Source: Desulfolithobacter dissulfuricans
Lineage (GTDB): Bacteria; Desulfobacterota; Desulfobulbia; Desulfobulbales; Desulfobulbaceae
Direction: 5' to 3'
Length of the DNA: 64,000 bases
Assembly: GCF_025998535.1 (NCBI RefSeq)
Contig: NZ_AP024233.1
Span: 2,488,001 to 2,552,000, forward strand
Positions 1 through 8,700 of this stretch are shown here, piece by piece. The notes under the pieces were generated by a model. That model saw only the letters and a list, made by a program, of their open reading frames with translations, ran no database searches and was not told the DNA's origin. A program made the position numbers and the translations under genes. Within the stretch, counting starts at the first letter, position 1. Each line of letters begins with the position of its first letter.

Positions 1-1
1 G

Positions 2-1090
2 GCCGTGGTTGCCGGCACCAGCGGGGAGAATGTCTTTCTCGATGTCGGTGCCAAGAGCGAAGGCGTGATCAGCGCCGCCGAGTTGCGCAACGAGGATGGC
101 GAGCTCACCGTCAAGCCCGGGGACACCCTGGCGGTCTTTCTCCTGGCCGTGCGCAACGGCGAGATGGTCTTCACCACCCGTATCGGTTCCGGTCAGGCCT
201 CGGTCCAGGAACTGGAGGATGCCTTTCATTCAGGGATCCCGGTGGAAGGCAGGGTCACCGGCGAGATCAAGGGCGGCTTCCAGGTCACGGTGGCGGGCCA
301 GCGGGGCTTCTGCCCCTATTCGCAGATGGATATCCGGCGGATCGAGAACCCGGATGAATACGTGGACAAGACTTTCTCTTTCAAGATCATCGAGTTCGGT
401 AACCGGGGCCGCAATATCATACTCTCGGCCCGGGCGGTCATGGAAGAGGAACGGGCCCGGCAGCGTGAAGCCCTTGAGCAGAGCCTGGAAGAGGGCATGC
501 AGGTTGAAGGGACGGTGTCGTCCATCCGCGAATTCGGCGCCTTTGTCGATATCGGCGGAGTGGATGGCCTGATCCCGATCTCCGAACTCGCCTGGGGGCA
601 GGTGGAGCGGGTCGAGGATATACTGGAGCAGGGCCAGAAGGTGCAGGTGGTGGTCAAGAAACTGGACTGGGAGCGCGACCGGATCTCACTGAGCCTCAAG
701 GAGACCCTGGAAAATCCCTGGGAGCGGGTGGAAGAGAAATATCCCGTCGGCTCGGTGCATGTGGGCCGGGTTTCCAGGCTGGCTAACTTCGGCGCCTTTA
801 TCTCCCTGGAACCCGGGGTGGACGGACTGCTGCACATCTCCAAGCTGGGAGCCGGACGGCGGATCAACCATCCGCGGGAGGTCCTGGAACCGGGCCAGGA
901 GATCACGGTCAAGATCGACGGTGTGGAACGGGAAAAACAGCGGATATCCCTGGTTCCGGAGGACTTTACCGACTCAGCCGGGACAGAGAAAAAAGAAAAA
1001 GAGTCCGGCCGGGAACCGTCTTTCCGGCCACAGGCCCCCGGCTCCATGGGGACGCTTGGCGACCTGCTCAAGGCGCAGCTGAAAAAATAG
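2..1090 (+). CDS. S1 RNA-binding domain protein (30S ribosomal protein S1-like), 5' partial
   Basis: The reading frame is open to the window edge, so the true start lies upstream. The visible part carries four S1-type OB folds: a partial one at about residues 1-60, then about 78-145, 163-230 and 245-315. The last two have the classic 'FGAFVDI' and 'NFGAFISL' strands followed by 'DGLIPISEL' and 'DGLLHISKL'. The tail is charged and low in complexity and ends in a Lys-rich stretch. Proteins of this layout bind single-stranded RNA and support translation initiation or mRNA handling. It may be a bona fide RpsA or a shorter four-repeat paralogue; the missing N-terminus prevents a decision. It converges on rlmB with 8 bases between the stops. 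Confidence 0.85.
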   Translation, partial: AVVAGTSGENVFLDVGAKSEGVISAAELRNEDGELTVKPGDTLAVFLLAVRNGEMVFTTRIGSGQASVQELEDAFHSGIPVEGRVTGEIKGGFQVTVAGQRGFCPYSQMDIRRIENPDEYVDKTFSFKIIEFGNRGRNIILSARAVMEEERARQREALEQSLEEGMQVEGTVSSIREFGAFVDIGGVDGLIPISELAWGQVERVEDILEQGQKVQVVVKKLDWERDRISLSLKETLENPWERVEEKYPVGSVHVGRVSRLANFGAFISLEPGVDGLLHISKLGAGRRINHPREVLEPGQEITVKIDGVEREKQRISLVPEDFTDSAGTEKKEKESGREPSFRPQAPGSMGTLGDLLKAQLKK

Positions 1091-1098
1091 AACCTGGA

Positions 1099-1911
1099 TC
1101 AACCGGCCCCCTCCTGCTGCCGCTTGATCTCGAACATGATGATTCCAGCGGCCACCGAGGCGTTGAGGGAATCGAAATCGCCGGCCATGGGAATGGTGAT
1201 CAGGTGATCGCACTCCTTCCGGACCAGAGGCCGGATTCCCTTGCCCTCGCTGCCGATCACCAGGGCGACCGGGCCGGTGCAGTCGGTCTCATAGATGGAG
1301 CCGGCCTCCGATCCGACCACGGCACCGTAGATCCACAGACCGCGCTCCTTGAGCAGGGCCAGGGTATCGCGCAGGTTACCCACCTGGGCGATCTGCAGAT
1401 GGGTCACGGCACCGGCCGAGGTCCGGGCCACGGTGCCGGACAGGGGCGCGGACCGGTCCCGGGTCAGGATGACCGAACCGAATCCGGCCGCCAGGGCGGA
1501 ACGGAGGATGGAGCCCAGGTTCCTCGGATCCTGGATGGAGTCGAGCACCAGGAGACGGGGCGAACTCTGCTCCTCAAGGGATGCCAGTAATCTCTCCAGC
1601 GGTACCAGGGTCGCCTGGGTCTGCCGGGCCACCACGCCCTGGTGGCGGCAGGACGGGGCAACCCCCAGCCGGTTTCGCTCGACAAAACGGAGTCGAACCC
1701 CCTGGCGTCGGGCCGTCTCGATGATGGCCTGGATCTTCGGCCCGCCCTTGCCCTTGACAACCAGGATCTCCTCGATGTTGCCCGGTGAACGCAGGGCTTC
1801 CTGGACCGCATTGAGTCCCCAGATACGTTCCTGGTCCACCTCCTGGGATTGCTGCTTTCCACCGCCCGGACCGGGCCCGCGCATCTTCTTTGCCGCTTTT
1901 CCTTTTACCAT
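1099..1911 (-). CDS. rlmB: 23S rRNA 2'-O-methyltransferase RlmB (SpoU/TrmH family)
   Basis: A 270-residue SPOUT methyltransferase expected to methylate the ribose of a 23S rRNA guanosine with S-adenosylmethionine. A basic N-terminal tail leads into the substrate-binding domain ('IWGLNAVQEAL', about residues 30-105). The C-terminal knotted domain has all three family motifs: 'LDSIQDPRNLGSILRSA', 'VIGSEGKGIRPLV' and 'IPMAGDFDSLNASVAAG'. The start overlaps the stop of gmk by one base (TGATG), so the two are probably translationally coupled. The assignment to RlmB over TrmH rests on length and the N-terminal domain; the methylated site is inferred from the family. Confidence 0.88.
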   Translation of the reverse strand: MVKGKAAKKMRGPGPGGGKQQSQEVDQERIWGLNAVQEALRSPGNIEEILVVKGKGGPKIQAIIETARRQGVRLRFVERNRLGVAPSCRHQGVVARQTQATLVPLERLLASLEEQSSPRLLVLDSIQDPRNLGSILRSALAAGFGSVILTRDRSAPLSGTVARTSAGAVTHLQIAQVGNLRDTLALLKERGLWIYGAVVGSEAGSIYETDCTGPVALVIGSEGKGIRPLVRKECDHLITIPMAGDFDSLNASVAAGIIMFEIKRQQEGAG

Positions 1912-2519
1912 CAGATGATACCGGGGACCTGGGTCCCGTCTATCCGCCGCCGTCGGCGGCTGCGCTCGGCAATGATAATAGCCCGCAGGCTTTCCACCGC
2001 CTCATCCAGCCGGTCGTTTATGACCAGATAATCATACTCCGACGCCGCCTCCATCTCGATCTCCGCATTCCTGAGCCGCAGGGCGATGGTCTCCTCGGTT
2101 TCCGTGCCCCGGCCCCGCAGCCTGCGGGCCAGTTCGTCCAGGGACGGGGGAGCGATGAACACCGTCACCGGCTCCGCGGTCCGGCGGATCTGCCGGGCCC
2201 CCTGGACATCGATATCCAGGACCACGTCCAGACCCTGTTCCAGCCGGGCCACGACCTCGTCCCGGCCGGTCCCGTAAAAATTGCCGTGGACCTCGGCCCA
2301 TTCCAGAAAACCCGACGGTTCCCGGTCCCGGATGGCGATAAACTGCTCCCGGGTAACGAAATGGTAGTCCCGGCCGTTTTCTTCTCCCGGCCGGGGCGGC
2401 CTGGTGGTATGGGAAACCGAAAAAACCAGCCCGGGCAGGTCGCCCATGACCTTTCTTAAAATGGTGGTTTTGCCGCAGCCCGAAGGCGCGGAAATGACAA
2501 GTATGAAGCCCTTACTCAT
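1911..2519 (-). CDS. gmk: guanylate kinase
   Basis: A 202-residue enzyme that phosphorylates GMP to GDP in purine nucleotide salvage and synthesis. The P-loop 'SAPSGCGKTT' is near residue 10, followed by the GMP-binding segments 'SHTTRPPRPGE', 'DYHFV', 'FLEWAEVHGNFYGT' and 'DIDVQGA'. The frame is open further upstream, but ATG at 2519 ('MSKGFILVIS') fits the family N-terminus; the extra 22 residues of the longer form do not resemble Gmk. This start overlaps the remA stop by 8 bases and the stop overlaps rlmB by one, giving a compact remA-gmk-rlmB run. Confidence 0.93.
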   Translation of the reverse strand: MSKGFILVISAPSGCGKTTILRKVMGDLPGLVFSVSHTTRPPRPGEENGRDYHFVTREQFIAIRDREPSGFLEWAEVHGNFYGTGRDEVVARLEQGLDVVLDIDVQGARQIRRTAEPVTVFIAPPSLDELARRLRGRGTETEETIALRLRNAEIEMEAASEYDYLVINDRLDEAVESLRAIIIAERSRRRRRIDGTQVPGII

Positions 2520-2814
2520 CGTTATTCTCCTGGAACCGGCCCAGGATCCGGACCGGGTTCTGTTGTTCGGCGGCCAGGGCGGCAAAACGCTGATTAATGG
2601 TTTCCGGCTGCACCGAAGAGAGCACCAGGTGGCCGGAATCGAGAATGATGATGGCCCGGGTCCGCCGTCCTTCGGTGACGTCGATGAGCTTTTTTTCCCG
2701 CCGGGCCTCTTCCTTGAGTTTGCGTATGGGCGAGGAGCCCGGGTTCACCACCGCCAGGATACGGCTTATCTTGACCGCATTGCCAAAACCGACATTTATG
2801 AGTCTTCCATCCAT
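2512..2814 (-). CDS. remA: RemA family regulator (DUF370)
   Basis: A 100-residue protein with the DUF370/RemA signature: 'LINVGFGNAVKISRILAVV' at the N-terminus, then 'GRRTRAIIILDSGHLVLSS'. In Bacillus, RemA is a DNA-binding activator of matrix genes that forms ring-like oligomers; its role in Gram-negatives is not established. It sits directly before gmk, a synteny common in Desulfobacterota and Firmicutes. The C-terminal tail of about 25 residues is less conserved. The 120 bases upstream hold repeated GTTGACA motifs. Confidence 0.85.
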   Translation of the reverse strand: MDGRLINVGFGNAVKISRILAVVNPGSSPIRKLKEEARREKKLIDVTEGRRTRAIIILDSGHLVLSSVQPETINQRFAALAAEQQNPVRILGRFQENNDE

Positions 2815-2827
2815 GATACAGCTTAAA

Positions 2828-2930
2828 GTTGACAGAGAACAGTTGACATACCGTTACCCTGCATGATCATTGTTGACATCTGATTTTGACCGACATCCAA
2901 ATAGATACGAGAAACTGTCAACCGTTGACA
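2828..2930. repeat. Four GTTGACA direct copies, one within a TGTCAA-CCG-TTGACA palindrome
   Basis: GTTGACA occurs at 2828-2834, 2842-2848, 2872-2878 and 2924-2930. The last copy is half of a perfect inverted repeat, TGTCAACCGTTGACA, at 2916-2930. The cluster fills the 121-base gap between the yicC stop and the remA start. It could be an operator array for remA-gmk-rlmB or simply repeated -35-like sequence; no matching -10 box was seen at ideal spacing. Confidence 0.4.
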
Positions 2931-2935
2931 CTCCG

Positions 2936-3832
2936 CTACTCGATATTCTGGATCTGTTCGCGCAGTTTCTCGATTTCGTTCTTCATCTCCACGCTGAGAT
3001 GGGCGATTTCGCTGTTGCTTATCTTGGAAGCCAGGGTATTGACCTCGCGCAGGAACTCCTGGAGGAGAAAATCCAGCCGCCGGCCCACCGGTTCATCAAG
3101 CTCAAGAAAATGGCGGAACTGGTCGATGTGACTGTGCAGCCTGACGGTTTCTTCGGTCACGTCGCACTTGTCGGCCATGATGGCGGTTTCCTGGGCCAGA
3201 CGCATGGGATCGATGTCCATGCTGCCCAGGAGCTTTTCTATCCGCTGCCGCAGTTCGTTCTGGCGCTGGAAGAGAATTTCAGGGATCTTCGCTTCAATGG
3301 TCTCCAGGATGCGGGCAAAACGGTCCAGGCGCCCGAGAAGCTCCTCCTTGAGGGCCTGCCCCTCGACGGAGCGCATCTGATCACACTCGGCAAGGGCCCT
3401 GGACAGGGCCTGCCGGGCCAACGGCCATTCCCGGTCCAGATCCGGTCTCTGCTCTTCCTGGGTGATCAGGTCCCGCAGGGTCAGCATGTGACTGAGGCCG
3501 ACCGGAGACCGGCCGTTGCCGTTGCTGAGGTCAAATTCCTCGCCGAGGCGGGCGAGACAGTCATAATACTGGCGGGCCAGATCCATGTTCACATTGAGCA
3601 CCGTCTCGCTCAAGGCTTCTCCCCGTACCTGGAGACTCACCTCCACCCGGCCCCTGTCCTGGTGACGGGCCACCAGTTTCTTGACCCGTTCTTCCAGGCC
3701 GGCAAAGGGCCGGGGCAACTGGACCCGCTGGTCCAGATAGCGATGGTTGACGGTCCGGACCTCGGCGATCCAGGTCCGGTCGTCCGCAGTGGTCTCACCG
3801 CGTCCGAAACCGGTCATACTTCGTGGCCGCAT
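2936..3832 (-). CDS. yicC: YicC/YloC family endoribonuclease
   Basis: A 298-residue protein starting 'MRPRSMTGFGRGE', the hallmark YicC N-terminus, with 'EVRTVNHRYLDQ' in the N-terminal domain (about 1-155). The C-terminal DUF1732 domain (about 210-298) shows 'MDIDPMRLAQETAIMADKCDVTEE', written here as two adjoining conserved pieces, and ends in 'SVEMKNEIEKLREQIQNIE'. YicC proteins are RNA endonucleases linked to sRNA turnover and stationary-phase survival. An AAGGA ribosome site precedes the ATG. It lies upstream of remA-gmk-rlmB in the same direction and probably belongs to that cluster. Confidence 0.9.
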   Translation of the reverse strand: MRPRSMTGFGRGETTADDRTWIAEVRTVNHRYLDQRVQLPRPFAGLEERVKKLVARHQDRGRVEVSLQVRGEALSETVLNVNMDLARQYYDCLARLGEEFDLSNGNGRSPVGLSHMLTLRDLITQEEQRPDLDREWPLARQALSRALAECDQMRSVEGQALKEELLGRLDRFARILETIEAKIPEILFQRQNELRQRIEKLLGSMDIDPMRLAQETAIMADKCDVTEETVRLHSHIDQFRHFLELDEPVGRRLDFLLQEFLREVNTLASKISNSEIAHLSVEMKNEIEKLREQIQNIE

Positions 3833-4000
3833 AATCGTTCCTTTTTCTGTTTGATTAGTGAAACGTTCAATTTAGGTGAAAAAAAGTTGCTGTCTCGCTG
3901 CCCGGAGCCGGTCTGGCAGCAGCGCTACCCTTTCGGTGCAGAGCAGTCGGACAGGAACAGGTTCCGATGGAGATACCCGCCGGACACCTCTGGAGCGGGC

Positions 4001-4030
4001 AATAAAAAAAGGCCTCCCGGAAGGGCGGCC
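4001..4030 (-). terminator. Rho-independent terminator downstream of the DUF3786 gene
   Basis: On the minus strand GGCCGCCC-TTCC-GGGAGGCC forms an 8-bp stem with one mismatch, followed directly by seven T residues. It lies about 105 bases past the stop at 4136 and would end the Pal/OmpH/DUF3786 transcripts. The rest of the 3833-4135 gap holds no convincing gene. Confidence 0.75.
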
Positions 4031-4135
4031 CGCTATCCCGGCGACAACCGGGTACAACAGCAGCATCGGCGGTCTACCCGGATTCCGTAACCATGGGCAG
4101 GGCAACCTCCATACCGTCAGGACCTGGAGCTCCGC

Positions 4136-4981
4136 CTAACCGGCTGCGGCCCGGTTCTGGCCGCTGTCCAGCTCGGCGATCCTGTCCGCCAGCCGTTCAG
4201 CCGCAAAAACCAGGGACTCAACATCGAGAAAGTCCAGGACATGGTGGTCGAAGAGTACCTTGACCTTGGCCTCGAAGCCATCTTCCGGCTCCTCGTCCCA
4301 GAACAGAAGGTAGTGGGGTACATGGGGCAGCACGAGAATAACCATGTTCACCGAACCGCTCTGTTCCCCCTCCCCGGGCTGGCCGCCAAGAAGGCTGCAG
4401 ATCCGGGCCAGGTCACCCGGCCGGCCGGCGAACCGGTCTGCCAGGCGATTTTCGCAATACGTTGCCAGGGTCCGAACCTTGGAGATGGTGTTGGGCAGGC
4501 TTTCCAGGCCGATCCAGGTGTTGTCCGGCTTTCTGCCCCCACCGTAGGCAACATAGTTGTAGAGCAGAATCTGATCCCTGGGATCGACCAGCTCGTCGCC
4601 GTCCATCAGGACCCGGTCCACCCCCAGCTCCACCCGCCGGCCAAGGTAGTCAAAGACCAGGCTGTCGGGCCGGGTCGCATCCCAGGATGCTCCCAGTCTT
4701 TCGGCCAGGGTGGAAAAATCCAGATCCCGAACCTTGGACTTGAGATGGGTTACCAGGGCCATGTCGCGTTCGTCCTGTCCCTTCTCCACCCGTTCCAGTC
4801 CTCCCCGGTCCCCGGCCGCGGCCCTGAACTCCTCCGGCAGGGAGGACGGATCCAGATAGGGACAGGTCGTGGGATCCAGCCCGCCCATGGTGACCGCGAC
4901 CGCAAAGGCCAGGCAGGCGGGATGGCCGCACTCACCACAGTTGGTGGCCGGGGTATACTTGAGAAATTCGTGCGGGGTCAT
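4136..4981 (-). CDS. Fe-S cluster domain plus DUF3786 protein
   Basis: A 281-residue protein. The N-terminus carries the four-cysteine pattern NCGECGHPAC followed by a fourth Cys ('TTCPYL'), the 4Fe-4S domain found in corrinoid Fe-S proteins and RnfB. The remaining 200 residues match DUF3786, with 'DQILLYNYVAYGGG' and 'LDFLDVESLVFAAERLADRI'. No catalytic residues are known for DUF3786; a role in redox or corrinoid metabolism is inferred only from the Fe-S domain. It starts 14 bases after ompH on the same strand, so the two are likely co-transcribed, and it ends before a good terminator. Confidence 0.75.
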   Translation of the reverse strand: MTPHEFLKYTPATNCGECGHPACLAFAVAVTMGGLDPTTCPYLDPSSLPEEFRAAAGDRGGLERVEKGQDERDMALVTHLKSKVRDLDFSTLAERLGASWDATRPDSLVFDYLGRRVELGVDRVLMDGDELVDPRDQILLYNYVAYGGGRKPDNTWIGLESLPNTISKVRTLATYCENRLADRFAGRPGDLARICSLLGGQPGEGEQSGSVNMVILVLPHVPHYLLFWDEEPEDGFEAKVKVLFDHHVLDFLDVESLVFAAERLADRIAELDSGQNRAAAG

Positions 4982-4995
4982 ACCGGGATGGCGGG

Positions 4996-5535
4996 TTATT
5001 TCTTCAGTTTCTTGTTCAGGGCCTGAATCGTATCCTTCGTCATATCGCTATCTTCCGAGTAGTAGAGCACTGCGTTCCTGGGCAGGACAATCGTATAGCC
5101 CTTCTGCCTGGCTACTTCCTCGACCACCTGTTCCAGCGTCTTGAGGATGGGACCGTATTTTTTCTCCCGCAGCCGTTTGAGTTCCATATTGGCGTCGTCC
5201 TGCTTGAGCTGGAGGTTACGCCGTTTTTTATTCAGTTCGATGACCTTTTCCTGTCTGATATCATCGCTCCAGACCGAGGATTTCTTTTCGATCTCCTTCT
5301 GCAGAGTCAGGAGTTCCTCCTCCTCCTGCCTGAACTGCTTCTGCAGCTCCTTGAGCTTCTCTTCCATGACACTCTGCGCTTCCTTGCCGGCATCGGAGGC
5401 CTGGAGTACCTTCTGGACGTTGACCACCCCGATCTTTGTCGCGGCCGCCTGAACCGCCTGCCCCGTCAACATGACCAGGGCCATGCCACATACCACTGCA
5501 ATCGCAACACCGTAAATCTTAGCTTGAATCTTCAT
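4996..5535 (-). CDS. OmpH/Skp family periplasmic chaperone
   Basis: A 179-residue secreted protein. A signal peptide spans residues 1-30 (hydrophobic 'VAIAVVCGMALVML', cleavage after AVQA), then 'TKIGVVNVQKVLQAS', the Skp beta-body start, and a long charged coiled coil at about 55-130. It ends with 'KGYTIVLPRNAVLYYSED', typical of OmpH. Skp-type trimers hold unfolded outer membrane proteins in the periplasm. ATG is preceded by AGGAG. The gene is now separated from pal, its natural upstream neighbour in envelope loci, by a group II intron inserted in the gap. Confidence 0.88.
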   Translation of the reverse strand: MKIQAKIYGVAIAVVCGMALVMLTGQAVQAAATKIGVVNVQKVLQASDAGKEAQSVMEEKLKELQKQFRQEEEELLTLQKEIEKKSSVWSDDIRQEKVIELNKKRRNLQLKQDDANMELKRLREKKYGPILKTLEQVVEEVARQKGYTIVLPRNAVLYYSEDSDMTKDTIQALNKKLKK

Positions 5536-5638
5536 TTATGCTCCTATGGCAAAAAAAAACCGTTCACCGCCAATCAATACCGGCGGCCCAAATCGAGTAG
5601 GGTGAGGCAAGTTAATTACGCTTGCCTCATCCCTCTCA

Positions 5639-5671
5639 CAGAACCGTACGTACGGGTCTCGTATACGGCTC
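5639..5671 (-). other. Group II intron domain V
   Basis: A 33-nt element starting GAGCCGTA and ending TACGGTTCTG. It folds as the canonical domain V: lower stem with the AGC catalytic triad, CG bulge, upper TACG/CGTA stem and a five-base loop. This is the most conserved part of the ribozyme core and confirms the intron call independently of the protein. Confidence 0.85.
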
Positions 5672-5685
5672 CTGTTTATTTTCCT

Positions 5686-6975
5686 TCATATTGAAACAGA
5701 GATTCCAGTAGATACAGCACCAAGATCAAAGAGACCCAAGCCCCGGTGTAAATATCCGTTGGGCAGGGCATAATGGCTCAAAGGACTTGCCGCATTGGCC
5801 CAGGAGTTCATTTTGATCGCATCAAACTTCCCCCTGTATCCAAGCTGCCTCAGCCTGCGGTGAAGCCGATTGGGCTTCTTCCACAATTTCAGCTGGATGG
5901 CTCGCAGTCTTCTCCGAATCCATCTCATCAGCCTTGAAAATTCTCCTGTGCAGTTCGCTATCCGGAAGTAGTTGGCAAATCCCCTCAAGAGCGGATTGAG
6001 ATCTGCAATCACTTTCTCAAGATTCACCGGGGAATTACGCCGGGTCATTGCCTTGACCTTTGCCTTGAAAGACTTAATCTTGCCTCGCTGGATTTGCGTA
6101 TACTGAGAGCATACGGATACTCCCAGAAAGTTTACGCCCCGACTGCTGTGGCAGATATGGGTCTTTTCACGGTTGACAGTCAGCAGCAATTCTCCTTCAA
6201 GATAGTGCCGTGCCTGCTCAAGAGCATTCTCGGCCGCTTTCTTTGATTGGCACAGAATCAGGATATCGTCCGCATAGCGGACTATTCGGTGGCCACGATT
6301 CTTCATGAATTGATCAAAAGAATCGAGATACACATTGGCTATCAGAGGGCTGATCACGCCGCCCTGTGGACTGCCGATCTCGCTAGCCGTAAATCCCGAA
6401 TCCGTCATTACACCGCTCTTCAGAAACTTCTCCAGGAGACCGAGGATACTCCCGTCCCTGATCCGGCGACGAAAGGCGCTGAGGATGAGATCATGGTCCA
6501 AGGTGTCAAAGCATTTGGACAGATCCATATCAACTACCCACTTTCGATCGTAGTCACGGATAAACATCGTCGCCTTGGATATCGCCTGATGACAACTGCG
6601 GCCTGGGCGATAGCCATAGCTCGACGGGTGGAAATCCCGATCGAATATCGGCAGGAGAATGTCGAGCAGTGCCTGCTGCACTACACGGTCACGGACTGCT
6701 GGAATACCGAGCAACCGAACTCCTCCGGTTGGCTTGGGTATCTCTACCCGGCGCACGGCCAGTGGCTGGTAACTCTTTTCCCACAGTTCCTTCAGGAGAC
6801 AGTCGATGTTGGCTTCGGCTGATGCGGCAAAGTCCTTGATGGACTGGCCGTCTATTCCGGCAGCTCCCTTCGCAGACCTCACCTTCCCAAACGCCTTGTG
6901 CAGAGCGTCCCTGCTCAGCATCCGGTCATACAGACTGTACCAAACGTCAACCATGCTCCTGTCCTGCGTCCCCAT
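5686..6975 (-). CDS. ltrA: Group II intron reverse transcriptase/maturase
   Basis: A 429-residue intron-encoded protein with the RT fingers-palm: 'SYGYRPGRSCHQAI', 'VVDMDLSKCFDTLDH', 'GSPQGGVISPLIANVYLD' and the catalytic 'YADD' at about 234-237. A maturase (X) domain follows ('RLMRWIRRRLRAIQLKLWKK'). No HNH endonuclease domain is seen after it, so it is of the En-minus type, which usually inserts at replication forks or near terminators. ATG at 6975 with GGAGGG just upstream is preferred over an in-frame TTG at 7014. The protein is intact, so the intron may still be mobile. Confidence 0.92.
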   Translation of the reverse strand: MGTQDRSMVDVWYSLYDRMLSRDALHKAFGKVRSAKGAAGIDGQSIKDFAASAEANIDCLLKELWEKSYQPLAVRRVEIPKPTGGVRLLGIPAVRDRVVQQALLDILLPIFDRDFHPSSYGYRPGRSCHQAISKATMFIRDYDRKWVVDMDLSKCFDTLDHDLILSAFRRRIRDGSILGLLEKFLKSGVMTDSGFTASEIGSPQGGVISPLIANVYLDSFDQFMKNRGHRIVRYADDILILCQSKKAAENALEQARHYLEGELLLTVNREKTHICHSSRGVNFLGVSVCSQYTQIQRGKIKSFKAKVKAMTRRNSPVNLEKVIADLNPLLRGFANYFRIANCTGEFSRLMRWIRRRLRAIQLKLWKKPNRLHRRLRQLGYRGKFDAIKMNSWANAASPLSHYALPNGYLHRGLGLFDLGAVSTGISVSI

Positions 6976-7824
6976 CCCTCCACTTCTGCCTGGAATCCCC
7001 GGGTCTTCACCCAAATGAGAGCGCCTTCTATCCCAATGGGCAATGTACGCTCAACTGTTCAGGTTACTCCGATGAACGGCCAAAATCAGCAGACGGCCTC
7101 TCACAGCATACCGCCGAAAATGTGCCCCGCCCCGTCGGGCAGCTTGTGTTCTGACTCCAGACCTCCATGATCTTCAGGGAACCTTCAAATAAACTTCATC
7201 CCTTCGCAACTGATACCGCTTTTGGCAAATACCAGCCCCTGTCAAACAACGCTGACAGGTCATCCCGGTTTTATCCTCCACGCTGTTACCAGGCTTCTCC
7301 GGCCGGGATTTCATCACTACTACGGAATCATCTGCCACCTCCCACCGCTTCGGTAGGCCTTGGATCTCTCCTTGAACCTTCCTTAACTCTCGTACTGCAA
7401 GTACGCTAGGAGGCTTCCCCGGTTAAGGCGAACTCCCGGTGAGCAATCCCATCCTCAATCACGCCAAAGGTCTGACCAGGTATCGGGCTTCACGCTATTG
7501 TGCACGCTTACCCACCTATGACGCCGAATCAGGTTCACTTACGCTATGTACCGCTCACTTCCTATCGCTTCCTTCAGACCCTGCCGTTGCCAGCAACGCC
7601 CTTGCGATTCGGATTGTCTTCCCCCTGGTCGGGGTGACGCCTGCGTTCCGCAGGCTGGGTTTGCCCGCCATGCCGGGCAAACACAAAACCGGGAAAGAGC
7701 AGGGCCCTTTCCCGTAAACTCATGGTTCTCGTACCAGCGCTACTACACCACCCGAAAGCACGCACATTCTTTCCCGGGTGATTTCAGCAAGGTGGTTACC
7801 CCGCGATCAGTCAGCATCCACCGG

Positions 7825-8352
7825 TCAGTCGACAATAACAAAGTCGTCCCGCCGGTTCTGGGCCCAGGACAGTTCGTCGTGACCGTAGAGGAGCAGTTTT
7901 TCCTCTCCCCAGCTGACTGTACTCATCCTGTCTGGAGAGACCCCGAGATTTTCCAGGTATTTCTTGGCGCTCTGAGCCCTTCTTTCCCCAAGGGCCAGGT
8001 TGTATTCCCTGGTTCCGCGCGGGTCACAGTTTCCTTCGATGCGGATCCTGATCTCGGGATTGGCCTTGAGAAAGTCGGCATTCTTTTCGATCCGCTCCAC
8101 CTGGTCCCCACGAATGGCCGATGAGTCGAAATCAAAATAAATCGGCAGCATGGGGGCCGATGTCCGGGCCTCCAGGATGGTATCCTCTGGTGACACCTCG
8201 GTCTCCAGGGGTTCTGCCGGCCCCATGGCCTCACTATCCATGGTTGCGGTCACTTCAGAACCTTTCTGGTTTTTACTGCCGCATCCACCCAGGACAAAGG
8301 CTGTGGATACCAGCAGAAGTACTGTCAGGAAAAACGTTTTACCGGTGCGCAT
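7825..8352 (-). CDS. pal: Peptidoglycan-associated lipoprotein Pal (OmpA family)
   Basis: A 175-residue lipoprotein. The signal sequence ends in the lipobox 'LGGC' (Cys at about 24). After a short linker, the OmpA-like domain begins 'IYFDFDSSAIRGDQ' and includes 'IEGNCDPRGTREYNLALGERRA', split here across its two conserved motifs, and 'VSWGEEKL'. Pal binds peptidoglycan and Tol proteins to hold the outer membrane to the wall. A longer frame exists upstream, but ATG at 8352 gives a clean signal peptide and has GGAGG eight bases before it. No tol genes are in view. The group II intron begins about 60 bases past its stop. Confidence 0.88.
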   Translation of the reverse strand: MRTGKTFFLTVLLLVSTAFVLGGCGSKNQKGSEVTATMDSEAMGPAEPLETEVSPEDTILEARTSAPMLPIYFDFDSSAIRGDQVERIEKNADFLKANPEIRIRIEGNCDPRGTREYNLALGERRAQSAKKYLENLGVSPDRMSTVSWGEEKLLLYGHDELSWAQNRRDDFVIVD

Positions 8353-8617
8353 GACACGGTCCTCCGCCACTCTATTTTTATGCACAGAAATATTCCCGGG
8401 GGCCGGTCCGGCTCCATGGCTGAGTCCAGTACAGGCCCCGCCGCCCGAATCGGGGAGAAATTCCCCTGGCGGGAGCCGGGATGCGATCCTGAAGAGCTCC
8501 CCTCCAGGACCTGTTTCACTCCCCCATAATGAACTGTCACCGCCCTTTTTTGTCAAGGATAATTCCCGGCTGAAAAACCCATAATTTCAACATTTTTTTC
8601 CCGGACAATGAAATCGC

Positions 8618-8646
8618 TTGCAAATCCATATCAGCCCATCTAAATT
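8618..8646 (+). promoter_or_regulatory. Candidate sigma-70 promoter for the glucan phosphorylase
   Basis: TTGCAA at 8618 and TAAATT at 8641 are separated by 17 bases. The predicted start of transcription, near 8653, lies downstream of an in-frame TTG at 8650, which favours GTG 8701 as the translation start. Confidence 0.4.
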
Positions 8647-8700
8647 TGATTGTTTCGTACACCTGGACATTTCAAAAAACTTCACACCCAAGCGGAAACC

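Larger units (their letters stand above)
5592..7765 (-). mobile_element. Group II intron (about 2.17 kb) carrying a reverse transcriptase
   Basis: Read on the minus strand, the element begins GTGCG at 7765 (group II 5' consensus GUGYG) followed by GGGTG and several strong hairpins of domain I, such as the GTTTGCCC/GGGCAAAC and GCCTGCG/CGCAGGC pairs. It contains a maturase ORF and ends with a recognisable domain V (5671-5639) and a domain VI hairpin (GATGAGGCAAG / CTTGCCTCA) with the bulged A in CTACTCGAT; the 3' end AT is at 5592. It lies in the pal-ompH gap, same orientation as both genes. The 3' boundary is firm; the 5' boundary is the best GUGYG but could be off. Confidence 0.75.
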
